Source: G965207335 sp965207335 (lineage in GTDB: Bacteria; Pseudomonadota; Gammaproteobacteria; PS1; Pseudothioglobaceae). Taken from it: a DNA stretch of 64,000 nt. Within the stretch, counting starts at the first letter, position 1, and each line of letters starts with the position of its first letter. The notes under the pieces are model-generated. The model saw only the letters and a program-made list of their open reading frames with translations, did no database searches and was not told the DNA's origin. Position numbers and translations under genes: made by a program. The stretch covers positions 1,116,001 to 1,180,000 of the forward strand of contig OZ242267.1 in NCBI GenBank assembly GCA_965207335.1, given 5' to 3'. This document shows, piece by piece, positions 36,023-44,626 of this stretch.

Positions 36023-36268
36023 ATGGAAATTATTACCAACAGCGAATTACAAAAACACATTGGCAAAGTGGTAAAAGCCAGTGAAAATCAAAGTTTTACG
36101 GTAACAGCCAGAAGTAAGCCAAAAATGGTGTTAGTGCCGTATTTTTTGGATGGGATGGATATTATTGATGATTATATGGAAGAGTATTTTCTCGCTAAAA
36201 ATGCCAAAAAATTACAAGATGAAGCCCAGCAATCATTAAAAAGTGGTTTATCGGATTTATCTGTTTAA
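36023..36268 (+). CDS. Type II antitoxin, Phd/YefM-RelB-like
   Basis: 81 residues. The start EIITNSELQKHIGKVVKASE and the closing LKSGLSDLSV match Phd/YefM-family antitoxins: an N-terminal DNA-binding fold and a C-terminal toxin-binding helix. Its toxin gene starts on the next base but is frameshifted, so the antitoxin appears orphaned. It would normally repress its own operon. Confidence 0.75.
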   Translation: MEIITNSELQKHIGKVVKASENQSFTVTARSKPKMVLVPYFLDGMDIIDDYMEEYFLAKNAKKLQDEAQQSLKSGLSDLSV

Positions 36269-36524
36269 ATGTTTGTTTTTACCAAATATGCCAAAAAACA
36301 GTTTGATAAATTAGAGCCAAGAATACAAAAGCAGATTTTAGCTAAATTACAAGTCCTTAAACAAAACCATTTTACTACAACAAAATTTAAAATCAGTGTC
36401 AAACTTAACACCAATCAGCCATCGTGTTCGCATTGGTAGTTATCGTTTATTGCTTAGTTTTGATGAACAACAACAGATTTATATTATTGTTAAGATCGCC
36501 CATATAAAAGAAGTATATTGTTAA
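36269..36524 (+). pseudogene. RelE/ParE-family toxin, frameshifted
   Basis: The ATG directly follows the antitoxin stop. The first frame encodes FTKYAKKQFDKLEPRIQKQI and runs to a stop near 36439. The C-terminal part, HRVRIGSYRLLLSFD and IVKIAHIKEVY, continues in another frame to a TAA at 36522-36524. Together they give a normal RelE/ParE toxin of about 85 residues; a single indel around 36375-36400 has inactivated it. Confidence 0.8.
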
Positions 36525-36646
36525 TGTTAAAAATCAACTAAAACCACTAATGCCTCATAACAGCATCGCTAGTTTTTTTTAAAAATCTTTACTTGAAAAA
36601 ACTATTTATGTATAATACATTACCAATTTGGTATAGTTTATATATT

Positions 36647-36973
36647 TTGGATATTTATTTTAACAGTAAAAAAATACAATTATTGTGTAATAGCGAGAAA
36701 AAAGCAAATAAAGAATTAGGAACAAAATGCACTAAAGCTTTACAAAAAAGGTTAGCGGAATTATTTGCAGTTAGGGTATTAGGCGATTTTAAATTTGGCA
36801 ACCCACATCCCTTAAAAGGCAAGAGAAAAGAGCAATTTTCTGTTGGTTTATATGGTGGTTATCGCTTGGTTTTTGAAGCAGTAGAACCTATTCCAAAAAC
36901 TAATGATGATACTATAGATTGGGAAAAAGTAGAGCAAATTACAATTATTTTTATCGGGGATTATCATGAGTAA
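36647..36973 (+). CDS. HigB/RelE-family toxin
   Basis: 108 residues if the TTG at 36647 is used (DIYFNSKKIQLLCNSEKKA). The longer frame from 36593 would begin upstream of a TATAAT box at 36611-36616, so the shorter start is preferred. The segments RVLGDFKFGNPHPLKGKRKE and LYGGYRLVFEAVEP are HigB-like. It is a predicted ribosome-dependent mRNA interferase held by the antitoxin gene that overlaps its end by 8 nt. The toxin-first order is typical of hig loci. Intact as far as can be seen. Confidence 0.75.
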   Translation: MDIYFNSKKIQLLCNSEKKANKELGTKCTKALQKRLAELFAVRVLGDFKFGNPHPLKGKRKEQFSVGLYGGYRLVFEAVEPIPKTNDDTIDWEKVEQITIIFIGDYHE

Positions 36974-38075
36974 AGCAAGACACGAATTTAAGCCAGATTG
37001 GTTGCACCTTGTGCCACCGGGTGAGATTATATTGGAAGATATGCAAAATATTGGTTTATCACAAGTGGAGTTAGCAAGACGCACAGAATACAGCACTAAA
37101 CATATCTATAAATTATTAAAAGGTGAGGCACCAATTACCGTTGATACAGCACTAAAGCTAGAAAAAGTATTAAATATGCCAGTGTATTTTTGGATGAATT
37201 TAGAAAATAACTACCGCAGCGCTTTGGCTAAAGAGGTAGAAAAAAAGATTTTAAGTAAAGAGAAAAACTGGCTTAAAGAAATTCCTAGTAAAGATATGCT
37301 AAAATTTGGCTGGGTCAAAAAAATAACCAATGTAGGTGAACAAGTCGGCGAGTTTTTAAAATTTTATGGTGTATCCTCAATCTCAGCATGGCGTAAGCAA
37401 CAAAAAAATTATCAAGTTGCCTTTAAATCCTATGAGAAATTTTCAATGGATGAAATTGCCATTCAAACTTGGCTAAGAATGGGGAAAGTTGAAGCATTAA
37501 AAATTGAGTGTCGACCATTTAATAAGAAAATATTAACCCAATCACTAAATAAGTTGCGTTGTTTAACAAAAATATCAGACCCTGATGAGTTTATACCGAA
37601 ATTACAAGAAATTTGTGCCAATTTTGGCGTGGCAGTTGTTTTTGCACCAACACCTAAGAAATGCCCTATGAGTGGTGCAACTCAATGGCTAACACCTCAT
37701 AAAGCATTGTTAATGCTAAGTTTGCGTTATAAAACTAATGATCATCTATGGTTTGCTTTTTTTCATGAAATAGGACATATTCTAAAGCATAAAAAACAAT
37801 TATTTTTAGAGCAGAATAATAAAGATTTTGTTAGTAATATTGCATTAGAATGTGAAGCAGATGAGTTTGCTAGTAATTCACTCATACCAACATTAGAGAA
37901 TGAAAATTTAAAAGTATTAAAAACACAAAAATCAATTAAAGACTTTGCTAAACTGATTGGTATTGCTAGTGGTATTGTTGTGGGTAGATTGCAACATGAA
38001 AAAATTATTAATTATTCATATTGTAATGACTTAAAAGTTAAATATGATTGGATAAAGTCAGAACACATAGTATGA
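36966..38075 (+). CDS. HigA-type antitoxin fused to ImmA/IrrE metallopeptidase
   Basis: 369 residues. Residues about 18-75 form a helix-turn-helix of the XRE/HigA kind (GLSQVELARRTEYSTKHIYK). After a linker, residues about 220-330 hold an ImmA/IrrE domain with the zinc motif HEIGH near 266 and a downstream glutamate in ECEADEFAS. It probably binds the HigB toxin and the operator; the protease domain may degrade a regulator. It overlaps the HigB gene by 8 nt. Confidence 0.85.
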   Translation: MSKARHEFKPDWLHLVPPGEIILEDMQNIGLSQVELARRTEYSTKHIYKLLKGEAPITVDTALKLEKVLNMPVYFWMNLENNYRSALAKEVEKKILSKEKNWLKEIPSKDMLKFGWVKKITNVGEQVGEFLKFYGVSSISAWRKQQKNYQVAFKSYEKFSMDEIAIQTWLRMGKVEALKIECRPFNKKILTQSLNKLRCLTKISDPDEFIPKLQEICANFGVAVVFAPTPKKCPMSGATQWLTPHKALLMLSLRYKTNDHLWFAFFHEIGHILKHKKQLFLEQNNKDFVSNIALECEADEFASNSLIPTLENENLKVLKTQKSIKDFAKLIGIASGIVVGRLQHEKIINYSYCNDLKVKYDWIKSEHIV

Positions 38076-38092
38076 AAACCATTATTTGTTTT

Positions 38093-38123
38093 AAAAATAC
38101 CAGTTAAACACTGGATTTATAAT
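38093..38123 (+). repeat. glcF 3'-end direct repeat, right copy, with rlmD -10-like box
   Basis: 25 nt identical to the glcF coding end at 35086-35110, then TATAAT at 38118-38123. The copy sits immediately before rlmD, as expected if glcF and rlmD were once adjacent. Confidence 0.75.
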
Positions 38124-38138
38124 TAATTACCCTAATTT

Positions 38139-39458
38139 ATGACAAGGAAAAAAGTTAAAAAACCAAAACAATACCAATTAGACATTGTAAAAATATCACA
38201 ACAAGGTGATGGCATAGGATATTATGATGAAAAAATTATATTTGTTAAGGGGGCAATGTTAAATGAAGTAGTTATAGTACAAAGAACTAAAAACAATAGT
38301 AAATATGAAAAAGCCTATGTTATAGAGGTAAAAAAGCCATCAACAGAAAGAATAAAACCAAAATGTAAGGTATTTAATGTGTGTGGTGGCTGTGCCTTGC
38401 AATATATGGACAGCGATAAACAACTAGCTATTAAAGAAAATTGGCTAATAAACTCATTACAAGAACAAACCAAAATAGATGACTATCAAGTATTAAAGCC
38501 ACTAACAGCAAATACTTGGTCTTACCGTAGAAAAGCAAGACTAGGAGTGCGTTTTGTCAAGAAAAAGAACAAAGTTTTAGTTGGTTTTAGAGAACAAAAT
38601 AGCAGTTTTATTACCGATATGAAACGCTGTGAAGTTTTGCATAACAAAATAGGTGATAATTTATTAGCCCTGCAAGAATGCTTAGCTAAACTTAGTATTA
38701 AAGATTTAATTCCTCAAATTGAAGTTGCTATAAGCGATGAACACACAGTTTTAATATTACGCCACCTTGAGCCATTAACTCAGGCAGATAAAACTATTTT
38801 ATTGGACTTTGGCAAACAATATCAAATAACTTGGTACGGACAATCTGGCGGATTACAAACAATTAAACCACTAGATAAAGCAGTAGATTTATACTATGAA
38901 CACATTGAACATAATATTCGTATTAATTTTTTGGCACAACATTTTATACAAATAAATTTTGAACTAAACAAAAAAATGCTAAACCAAGCACTAAGTTTAC
39001 TTGAATTAAATAGTAGCGATACAGTACTGGATTTATTTTGTGGCTTAGGTAATTTTACTCTGCCTATTGCCCGTTATGCTAAGCAAGTAATTGGTATTGA
39101 CTTAGATGGTGATTTAATTGAGTATGCTAAAAAAAATGCCCAATACAATAATATAACCAATGTTGATTTTTATCAGGCAGATTTATTTAGTGATATTAGC
39201 AAGTTTAACTGGTGTCGTAATAAAACATACAATAAAGCATTAATTGACCCAGCCAGAAGTGGAGCAATAGCAGTTATAGAACACCTAGCAAAACTAGGGG
39301 TTAAACACTTAATTTACATATCCTGCAACCCAGACACCTTAGCAAGAGATGCCAAACACCTTATAGAGTTAGGATATAATTTAACCAAAGCAGGTATTAT
39401 AGATATGTTTCCACACACTAGACATGTGGAAAGTATTGCGGTTTTTGTAAAAAGGTAA
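38139..39458 (+). CDS. rlmD: 23S rRNA (uracil-1939-C5)-methyltransferase
   Basis: 439 residues. An N-terminal TRAM domain (about 10-65) is followed by the [4Fe-4S] cysteines CKVFNVCGGC near 75-85 with the fourth in MKRCEVLH. The C-terminal SAM domain has DLFCGLGNFTLP, and the catalytic cysteine is in SCNPDT near 394. It methylates U1939 of 23S rRNA. Islands carrying toxin-antitoxin genes lie on both sides. Its last 125 bp are duplicated at 41239-41363. Confidence 0.93.
   Translation: MTRKKVKKPKQYQLDIVKISQQGDGIGYYDEKIIFVKGAMLNEVVIVQRTKNNSKYEKAYVIEVKKPSTERIKPKCKVFNVCGGCALQYMDSDKQLAIKENWLINSLQEQTKIDDYQVLKPLTANTWSYRRKARLGVRFVKKKNKVLVGFREQNSSFITDMKRCEVLHNKIGDNLLALQECLAKLSIKDLIPQIEVAISDEHTVLILRHLEPLTQADKTILLDFGKQYQITWYGQSGGLQTIKPLDKAVDLYYEHIEHNIRINFLAQHFIQINFELNKKMLNQALSLLELNSSDTVLDLFCGLGNFTLPIARYAKQVIGIDLDGDLIEYAKKNAQYNNITNVDFYQADLFSDISKFNWCRNKTYNKALIDPARSGAIAVIEHLAKLGVKHLIYISCNPDTLARDAKHLIELGYNLTKAGIIDMFPHTRHVESIAVFVKR
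39327..39451 (+). repeat. rlmD 3'-end direct repeat, left copy (inside rlmD)
   Basis: About 125 bp matching 41239-41363 with around five differences (clusters near 39348 and 39403). Confidence 0.9.
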
Positions 39459-39472
39459 AAAATTACAAGTAA

Positions 39473-39556
39473 ATGTATTAGCAAATCCAGTTAAAATACC
39501 TAGATGATTTAAAAAAATCTTTGCTTGAAAAATCATTTAGTGGTTTGTTGGTTTAA
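39473..39556 (+). pseudogene. Possible antitoxin C-terminal remnant
   Basis: A frame with an early stop gives YLDDLKKSLLEKSFSGLLV, reminiscent of the C-terminal helix of Phd/YefM antitoxins. A related stretch occurs before the HigB gene (36577-36605). Very short, so tentative. Confidence 0.25.
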
Positions 39557-39570
39557 TTTAAAATAATACT

Positions 39571-40764
39571 ATGGAAAAAATAGCTATTAATCCTAACCGT
39601 CTGCAATGGTGTTGCGATATACTAGATATTAATATTGATTATTTGGGTCAGCATACTAAAACTAAGATTGCTACCAATACACTTAAAAAAGCCTTACAGG
39701 GTAGTAACAGTTTGAGTATTAATCAATTAGAAAATATTGCTGAATTTTTTAATCGTAGTTTATTATTTTTTATCAATCTAAACCCTGTAAATGAAGAATT
39801 AATTTATTCCCCGCAATTTCGCACCATTAACAACCAAAAACCGCTATATTCTCATAAAATTAATGCTTTAGTTGAACGCGTTGAGCAACATCGTAAGGTA
39901 TATCTAAATTTATTAGAAGATTTAGATAATCCAATTGTGCAGAATTGGCATCCACGGCATCTAAATTTAAGCCATAATCATATTAAACAAACAGCTAATA
40001 TTATTAGACAATGGCTAGGTGTTACTGATAATTTAACTTTTAATGAGTTAAGAGCATTAGTTGAGGCTAAAGGTGTGATGGTGTTTGTGAGTAATGGTTA
40101 TAACGGTGCATGGCAGATTAATAAGGAAAATAAAGTGCGTGGCTTTGCACTTTATTACGATACTTTACCAATTATTGTTATTAAAAAGCAGACAGATGGG
40201 GCGAAAGCCTTTACCTTAATGCACGAATTAGCTCATTTATTGCTACATCAAACAAGTATTATAGATCAAGAAAATGATTTTTATAATTATACAGGCAAAG
40301 AAAAAGAGGCAAATGAATTTGCTAGTAGCGTTTTAATAACTGATGAAGAATTAGCTAGTATTGACTTAACTGGTTTACAAAACTTAGATATAGATAGGCA
40401 TGATGATTTTTTAGCACCTTTTAAAGATCGTTGGTGTGCTAGTAATGATGCAATTTTATATCGTTTACTTAGAGAGCATAAAATCACTCAAGTGCATTAT
40501 CAAGCTTATAAAGAATTGAAAGATAAGCAATATGCAGAAAAAAAAGCAGAAGAGGAGAGAAAAAAATTATTGCCAGACTATCAACCGCCTATTCGTAAAT
40601 ATCGTCATAGAGAACCATTGCATATTTTTGGTAAACCTTATGTAGCTACAGTTTTAGATGCTCTCAATAATAAACATATTACCTTAACCAAGGCAAGCAC
40701 TCACCTAGATAATCTAAAAATCCATACTTTGCATAAATTAGAGGGCGAATTTGTACCATTTTGA
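39571..40764 (+). CDS. XRE-like / ImmA-IrrE metallopeptidase, antitoxin of a DUF4411 module
   Basis: 397 residues. An N-terminal helical region (about 5-65) looks like a divergent helix-turn-helix. The ImmA/IrrE domain has HELAH near 218 and a later glutamate in KEKEANEFAS. A charged tail (LKDKQYAEKKAEEERKK) follows. COG2856-type proteins of this size are typically encoded just upstream of DUF4411 PIN toxins, and a broken DUF4411 gene follows here. The TAAAAT box 6 nt before the ATG suggests a leaderless mRNA. Confidence 0.8.
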   Translation: MEKIAINPNRLQWCCDILDINIDYLGQHTKTKIATNTLKKALQGSNSLSINQLENIAEFFNRSLLFFINLNPVNEELIYSPQFRTINNQKPLYSHKINALVERVEQHRKVYLNLLEDLDNPIVQNWHPRHLNLSHNHIKQTANIIRQWLGVTDNLTFNELRALVEAKGVMVFVSNGYNGAWQINKENKVRGFALYYDTLPIIVIKKQTDGAKAFTLMHELAHLLLHQTSIIDQENDFYNYTGKEKEANEFASSVLITDEELASIDLTGLQNLDIDRHDDFLAPFKDRWCASNDAILYRLLREHKITQVHYQAYKELKDKQYAEKKAEEERKKLLPDYQPPIRKYRHREPLHIFGKPYVATVLDALNNKHITLTKASTHLDNLKIHTLHKLEGEFVPF

Positions 40765-41172
40765 CGCCTCGGCACTAGTTTACTTTTGGGATAATTATCC
40801 AATTCATAATTCTAAGTTTAACGAGTTATGGCAATGGTTTGATACACAAGTATCAAATAGTACTTTTCAAATTTCTGATATTGCTATAAAACAGACAAAA
40901 CTTCATTAGAGCAAGATATACCAGAATCTAAGCTATTTATACAAGCATTAGATAAAATTCAAGTAAATAATAAGACAGTGGATGATCTAAACAAAGCAGA
41001 ACAAATAAAACAATTACTAGATATTGAAGAAGATAATTATGGAAACGGTGTTGATGAAGCTGATTTATTGATTGTTGCTATTGCTTTTAGAAAAAATGCT
41101 ACTTTGATTACTAATGAATCAGAACAGAATATATTAAGACAAAATACAAGATGCCTGCTGTATGTAATTTAG
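40751..41172 (+). pseudogene. DUF4411 (PIN-like) toxin, frameshifted
   Basis: From a TTG at 40751 the frame reads YHFDASALVYFWDNYPIHNS, with the first PIN aspartate, and stops at 40907-40909. The remaining half continues in another frame as EDNYGNGVDEADLLIVAIAF and ATLITNESE, carrying the later acidic residues, to 41172. A one-base loss near 40895-40905 explains the break. Its ImmA-type antitoxin gene overlaps the start and is intact. Confidence 0.8.
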
Positions 41173-41238
41173 ACTCAGTTAATATTATTTGTATTGACTT
41201 ACAAAGGTTATTACACCTTAATATTTAACCATGAACAA

Positions 41239-41363
41239 AACCCAGACACCTTAGCAAGATACACCAAACACCTTATAGAGTTAGGATATAATTTAACCAA
41301 AGCAGGTATTATGGACATGTTTCCACACACTAGACATGTGGAAAGTATTGCGGTTTTTGTAAA
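41239..41363 (+). repeat. rlmD 3'-end direct repeat, right copy
   Basis: A second copy of the last 125 bp of rlmD, in frame across NPDTLARYTKHLIELGYN and HTRHVESIAVFV, without the rest of the gene. It lies directly before ligE. Weaker similarity extends a little further left (near 41210). Confidence 0.9.
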
Positions 41364-41377
41364 GGATAAAAAATAAA

Positions 41378-42205
41378 ATGCTAAAAATGAACACAAAACT
41401 CCTTATTATTCTAGCTTTAATATCTCCACTGGTTTTTGCTGACAAACCAGATATATTTTTACTTAAAACTTATGATGATAAAAAGCCAGTAATAGGCTGG
41501 GTTATGAGTGAAAAGTTAGATGGTGTGCGTGGGTTTTGGGATGGCAGACAACTACTAACAAGAGGCGGTAACAAACTTAATCCTCCTGCTTGGTTTGTAG
41601 CAAACTATCCACCATTTGCAATCGATGGTGAATTGTGGACAAAACGGGGTGATTTTGAGAATATTGTGTCTATTGTTCGTACTAAAAATCCAGATAATCG
41701 TTGGCGAAAAATTACTCATCAGATTTTTGAAATACCCAAGCAAAAAGGCGGTTTATTTGAGCGATTAACTATATTACAAGACTTTTTGGCTAACAATTAT
41801 AATACTCCAATTAAAATTATCAAGCAAATACCAATTAGTAGGAAACAACAACTAAATAGTTTTTTAAATACAGTTATTCAAAAAGGTGGTGAGGGTGTTG
41901 TAGTCAGAGACCCTAGTAAACCTTATCAAACAGGCAGATTAGATAGTGCTTTAAAAGTAAAAAGATACCAAGATGCTGAATGTGTGGTTATAGAAATTTT
42001 GCCGGGCAAAGGTAAGTATTATGGCAAAATGGGTTCATTATTATGTAAAATGCTTGACAACAAACTAATTAAAATTGGCAGTGGTTTTAAAGATAGTCAA
42101 CGGCAAAATCCACCATTAATTGGCACAAAGATTACTTTTAAATATTATGGCTTAACTAAGAATGGTAAGCCTAAATATGCAAGTTTTTTGCGGATTAAAA
42201 AATAA
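41378..42205 (+). CDS. ligE: ATP-dependent DNA ligase, LigE type (exported)
   Basis: 275 residues. A signal peptide (about 1-21, cleavage near VFA-DK) precedes a minimal ligase. The adenylation motif KLDG lies in SEKLDGVRGFWDG near 46, FAIDGELW is motif III, EGVVVRDP is motif IV, and ALKVKRYQDAE is motif V. Lig E enzymes lack extra DNA-binding domains and are predicted to act in the periplasm on extracellular or incoming DNA. Close to the rlmD 3'-end repeat; 5'-end copies of this gene occur at 35241 and 35908. Confidence 0.9.
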   Translation: MLKMNTKLLIILALISPLVFADKPDIFLLKTYDDKKPVIGWVMSEKLDGVRGFWDGRQLLTRGGNKLNPPAWFVANYPPFAIDGELWTKRGDFENIVSIVRTKNPDNRWRKITHQIFEIPKQKGGLFERLTILQDFLANNYNTPIKIIKQIPISRKQQLNSFLNTVIQKGGEGVVVRDPSKPYQTGRLDSALKVKRYQDAECVVIEILPGKGKYYGKMGSLLCKMLDNKLIKIGSGFKDSQRQNPPLIGTKITFKYYGLTKNGKPKYASFLRIKK

Positions 42206-42209
42206 AAAT

Positions 42210-42665
42210 ATGCTTATAGTAGATATTAAAACCCAAACTTTAACCCACTATAAAAATAATAAAATTATTGCTAAACACCCAGTTAGCACTGCAAAAAATG
42301 GCACAGGGGAAAAGGACGGTTCGGAATGTACTCCTATGGGTAGGCACAAAATTTGTGCTAAGATAGGAGCTGATTTAAGTATTAACTCGGTGTTTGTTGT
42401 ACGCAAGTGTACAGGTGAGATATATAATGAAAAACTAGCCTTACAATACCCTGATAGAGATTGGATTTTAACTAGAGTTTTGTGGTTAGATGGCTTAGAA
42501 GAGTTTAATAAAAACACTAAGCAAAGATATATTTATATTCACGGCATGCCTGATAACAAACCTATAAATATACCTGACTCTAAAGGCTGTATTCGTATGC
42601 GTAATAACGATATAGTAAATTTGTTTAATACGGTTAAAATAGACGATTTAGTTATTATAAAATAG
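42210..42665 (+). CDS. YkuD-fold L,D-transpeptidase/carboxypeptidase, no signal peptide
   Basis: 151 residues from the ATG at 42210 (MLIVDIKTQTL); 16 upstream codons overlap ligE and are not likely used. The catalytic motif HGMPDN...SKGCIRM contains the nucleophilic cysteine. No export signal is visible, unlike cell-wall L,D-transpeptidases. Cytosolic YkuD proteins of the ElsL kind trim tetrapeptides during peptidoglycan recycling. The next genes are ampG and nagZ, so a recycling L,D-carboxypeptidase is the better reading, as inference. Confidence 0.8.
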   Translation: MLIVDIKTQTLTHYKNNKIIAKHPVSTAKNGTGEKDGSECTPMGRHKICAKIGADLSINSVFVVRKCTGEIYNEKLALQYPDRDWILTRVLWLDGLEEFNKNTKQRYIYIHGMPDNKPINIPDSKGCIRMRNNDIVNLFNTVKIDDLVIIK

Positions 42666-42678
42666 CATTAAAAAACCT

Positions 42679-44004
42679 ATGCAAAAAATATTAGATACTT
42701 ACCTAGATAAAAGAATGCTATTTATATTTTTAAATGGTATTGCTAGTGGTTTTCCTTGGGTAATAATTGGCTCGGCTATGACCTTGTGGTTAAAAGATGA
42801 GGGGTTAACAAGAACGGCTATTGGCTTTTTTGGCTCGGTATTTGTAGTATATTCTATTAATTGGATGTGGGCTCCACTACTTGATAGAGTTAAATTACCG
42901 CTATTATCAAAATTAGGACAAAGGCGTTCATGGTTATTATTACTACAAGGACTGCTATTTTTACTTATTATTTTAATATCTTTCACCAGTCCAAAATACA
43001 GTTTAGTATGGATTAGTCTTATGGCTTTATTAGTAGCTATTATATCAGCTACCCAAGATATTGTTATTGATGCTTATCGTATTGATATAATGAGTTTAGA
43101 AGAGAGGGATAAACTGCCAGCAACTGCTGCTATGGCAACATCAGGTTGGTGGGTAGGTTATGGGTTTTTAGGGGCAGTAGCACTATATTTATATAGTTTT
43201 GGTGTTGATTGGAGTAGCGTTTATTTAATAATTAGTGTATTTGTTATTGGCTTTATGGTTAATACTTTACTACTAGATGAGCCTGATAGTAAACGCGAAG
43301 AGGTACAAGCAAAAATCCAAGATAATTATGAAAATTTACTAGGTGGACATAGTTTATTACAACGAATAAGTGCCTGGGTTTTAACAACAGTATTTGAGCC
43401 ATTAAAAGATTTTTTTATACGCTTTGGTAAAACGGCAATAATAATTTTATTGTTTATTATGCTATTTAAAGTAGGTGAAGCATTTTTAGGGCGAATGTCT
43501 CTGGTATTTTATAAAGAAATAGGTTTTACTACCATTGAAATTGCCACTTACTCTAAGTTAGTTGGCTCTACGCTAACTGTTATATTCTCCATAATAGCCA
43601 GTGTAATTACCGTACATTTTGGCTTAGTACGAGGTTTAATGATTAGTGGTATTGCTATGGCATCAACTAATTTAATTTTCTCTTATATGGCATTTGTAGG
43701 AGCAGATACTACTATATTTGCTGTGGCAATTTTATTTGATAATTTTACCGCAGCTTTTTCAACTGTGGCATTTGTAGCATTTATATCACACCTAACCAAT
43801 CGTGCATATACTGCAACACAATACGCCTTAATGGCATCTGCTGGTAATTTTGGCAGGACAATATTTGCTAGTAGCAGCGGTTTATTAGTTGATAGTTTAG
43901 GCGGTGATTGGATGATATTTTTTATTATTACTGCTTTAATGGTATTGCCTAGCTTACTAATGCTGTACTGGATAGGACATAAATTGAAGTATTTGTTTGA
44001 GTGA
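42679..44004 (+). CDS. ampG: AmpG-family muropeptide permease (MFS)
   Basis: 441 residues and about twelve membrane helices. The N-terminal segment FLNGIASGFPWVIIGSAMTL followed by WLKDEGLTRTAIGFFG is typical of AmpG, which imports GlcNAc-anhydroMurNAc peptides from the periplasm. It sits 13 nt after the YkuD gene and upstream of nagZ, forming a peptidoglycan-recycling group. Confidence 0.85.
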   Translation: MQKILDTYLDKRMLFIFLNGIASGFPWVIIGSAMTLWLKDEGLTRTAIGFFGSVFVVYSINWMWAPLLDRVKLPLLSKLGQRRSWLLLLQGLLFLLIILISFTSPKYSLVWISLMALLVAIISATQDIVIDAYRIDIMSLEERDKLPATAAMATSGWWVGYGFLGAVALYLYSFGVDWSSVYLIISVFVIGFMVNTLLLDEPDSKREEVQAKIQDNYENLLGGHSLLQRISAWVLTTVFEPLKDFFIRFGKTAIIILLFIMLFKVGEAFLGRMSLVFYKEIGFTTIEIATYSKLVGSTLTVIFSIIASVITVHFGLVRGLMISGIAMASTNLIFSYMAFVGADTTIFAVAILFDNFTAAFSTVAFVAFISHLTNRAYTATQYALMASAGNFGRTIFASSSGLLVDSLGGDWMIFFIITALMVLPSLLMLYWIGHKLKYLFE

Positions 44005-44168
44005 TAAAATGCAATTTGTAACAACATATAGTTTATAACAAGCATGGTAATATTTGCAGTTATACTATTAAATATGTATAATAAATAAGTTAGTAAGATA
44101 TATAATAGTGCAATTGCTATTAAAAAGAGGAATAATTATGGAAAAAATATATTGTTGTGAAGGAACGC

Positions 44169-44626
44169 ATGGATTTTAGCGTTGCTAGTGTTATTTTATA
44201 ATTTATAGAAACAGCCGCTTTAGTAGCGGCTGTTTTCGTTGCATTACTTGCTATCAGGAAGCAAAGAGAAACAGCCAAGAAAGATAAAACTATTGCCCTA
44301 TTGATGAAAGACTTAGAAGATACATTTTTAAAAGATGGTATTGAGTTATAGATGATAATGTCGAAATAGCAATGTATGCCAATAATTCTCATAAGAAAAA
44401 ATCAGATGCGATTGCAATTAGAGACTTACTAAATTATTATGAAACTATATCGGTTGGTGTTAAAACAGGTATTTATGATATTGAAATGATTAAACAATCA
44501 CAAAAAACGATGATTACTAATATTTTTTATCAATCAAAACCTTTTATTGATAAATCTAGGGAAATAGAAAATAACAAAAATCTTTATGTAGAGTTTGAGA
44601 GTTTTATTGAAATTTTACAATCTTAA
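44169..44626 (+). pseudogene. DUF4760-like gene, broken
   Basis: The first frame encodes MDFSVASVIL, a TAA, then ETAALVAAVFVALLAIRKQR (membrane helix) and LLMKDLEDTFLKDG to a stop. After a frameshift near 44345-44350 the second frame gives EIAMYANNSHKKKSDAIAIR and a normal C-terminus to 44626. Together they resemble DUF4760. A promoter-like TATAAT and an aaagagg site precede it. The C-terminal 84-residue frame alone is not a gene. Confidence 0.7.

Noticed and set aside
41194..41376. 60-codon frame resembling the RlmD C-terminus as a gene
   Set aside because: It lacks the methyltransferase domains and is explained as the right copy of the rlmD 3'-end repeat.
42162..42209. Upstream start for the YkuD gene overlapping ligE
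   Set aside because: The extra residues (MVSLNMQVFCGLK) are ligE sequence in another frame; the ATG at 42210 directly begins the family's first strand.
44211..44232. Strong hairpin ACAGCCGCT...AGCGGCTGT considered as a terminator
   Set aside because: It lies inside the DUF4760-like remnant, where it encodes the alanine/valine-rich helix, and is not followed by a proper T run.
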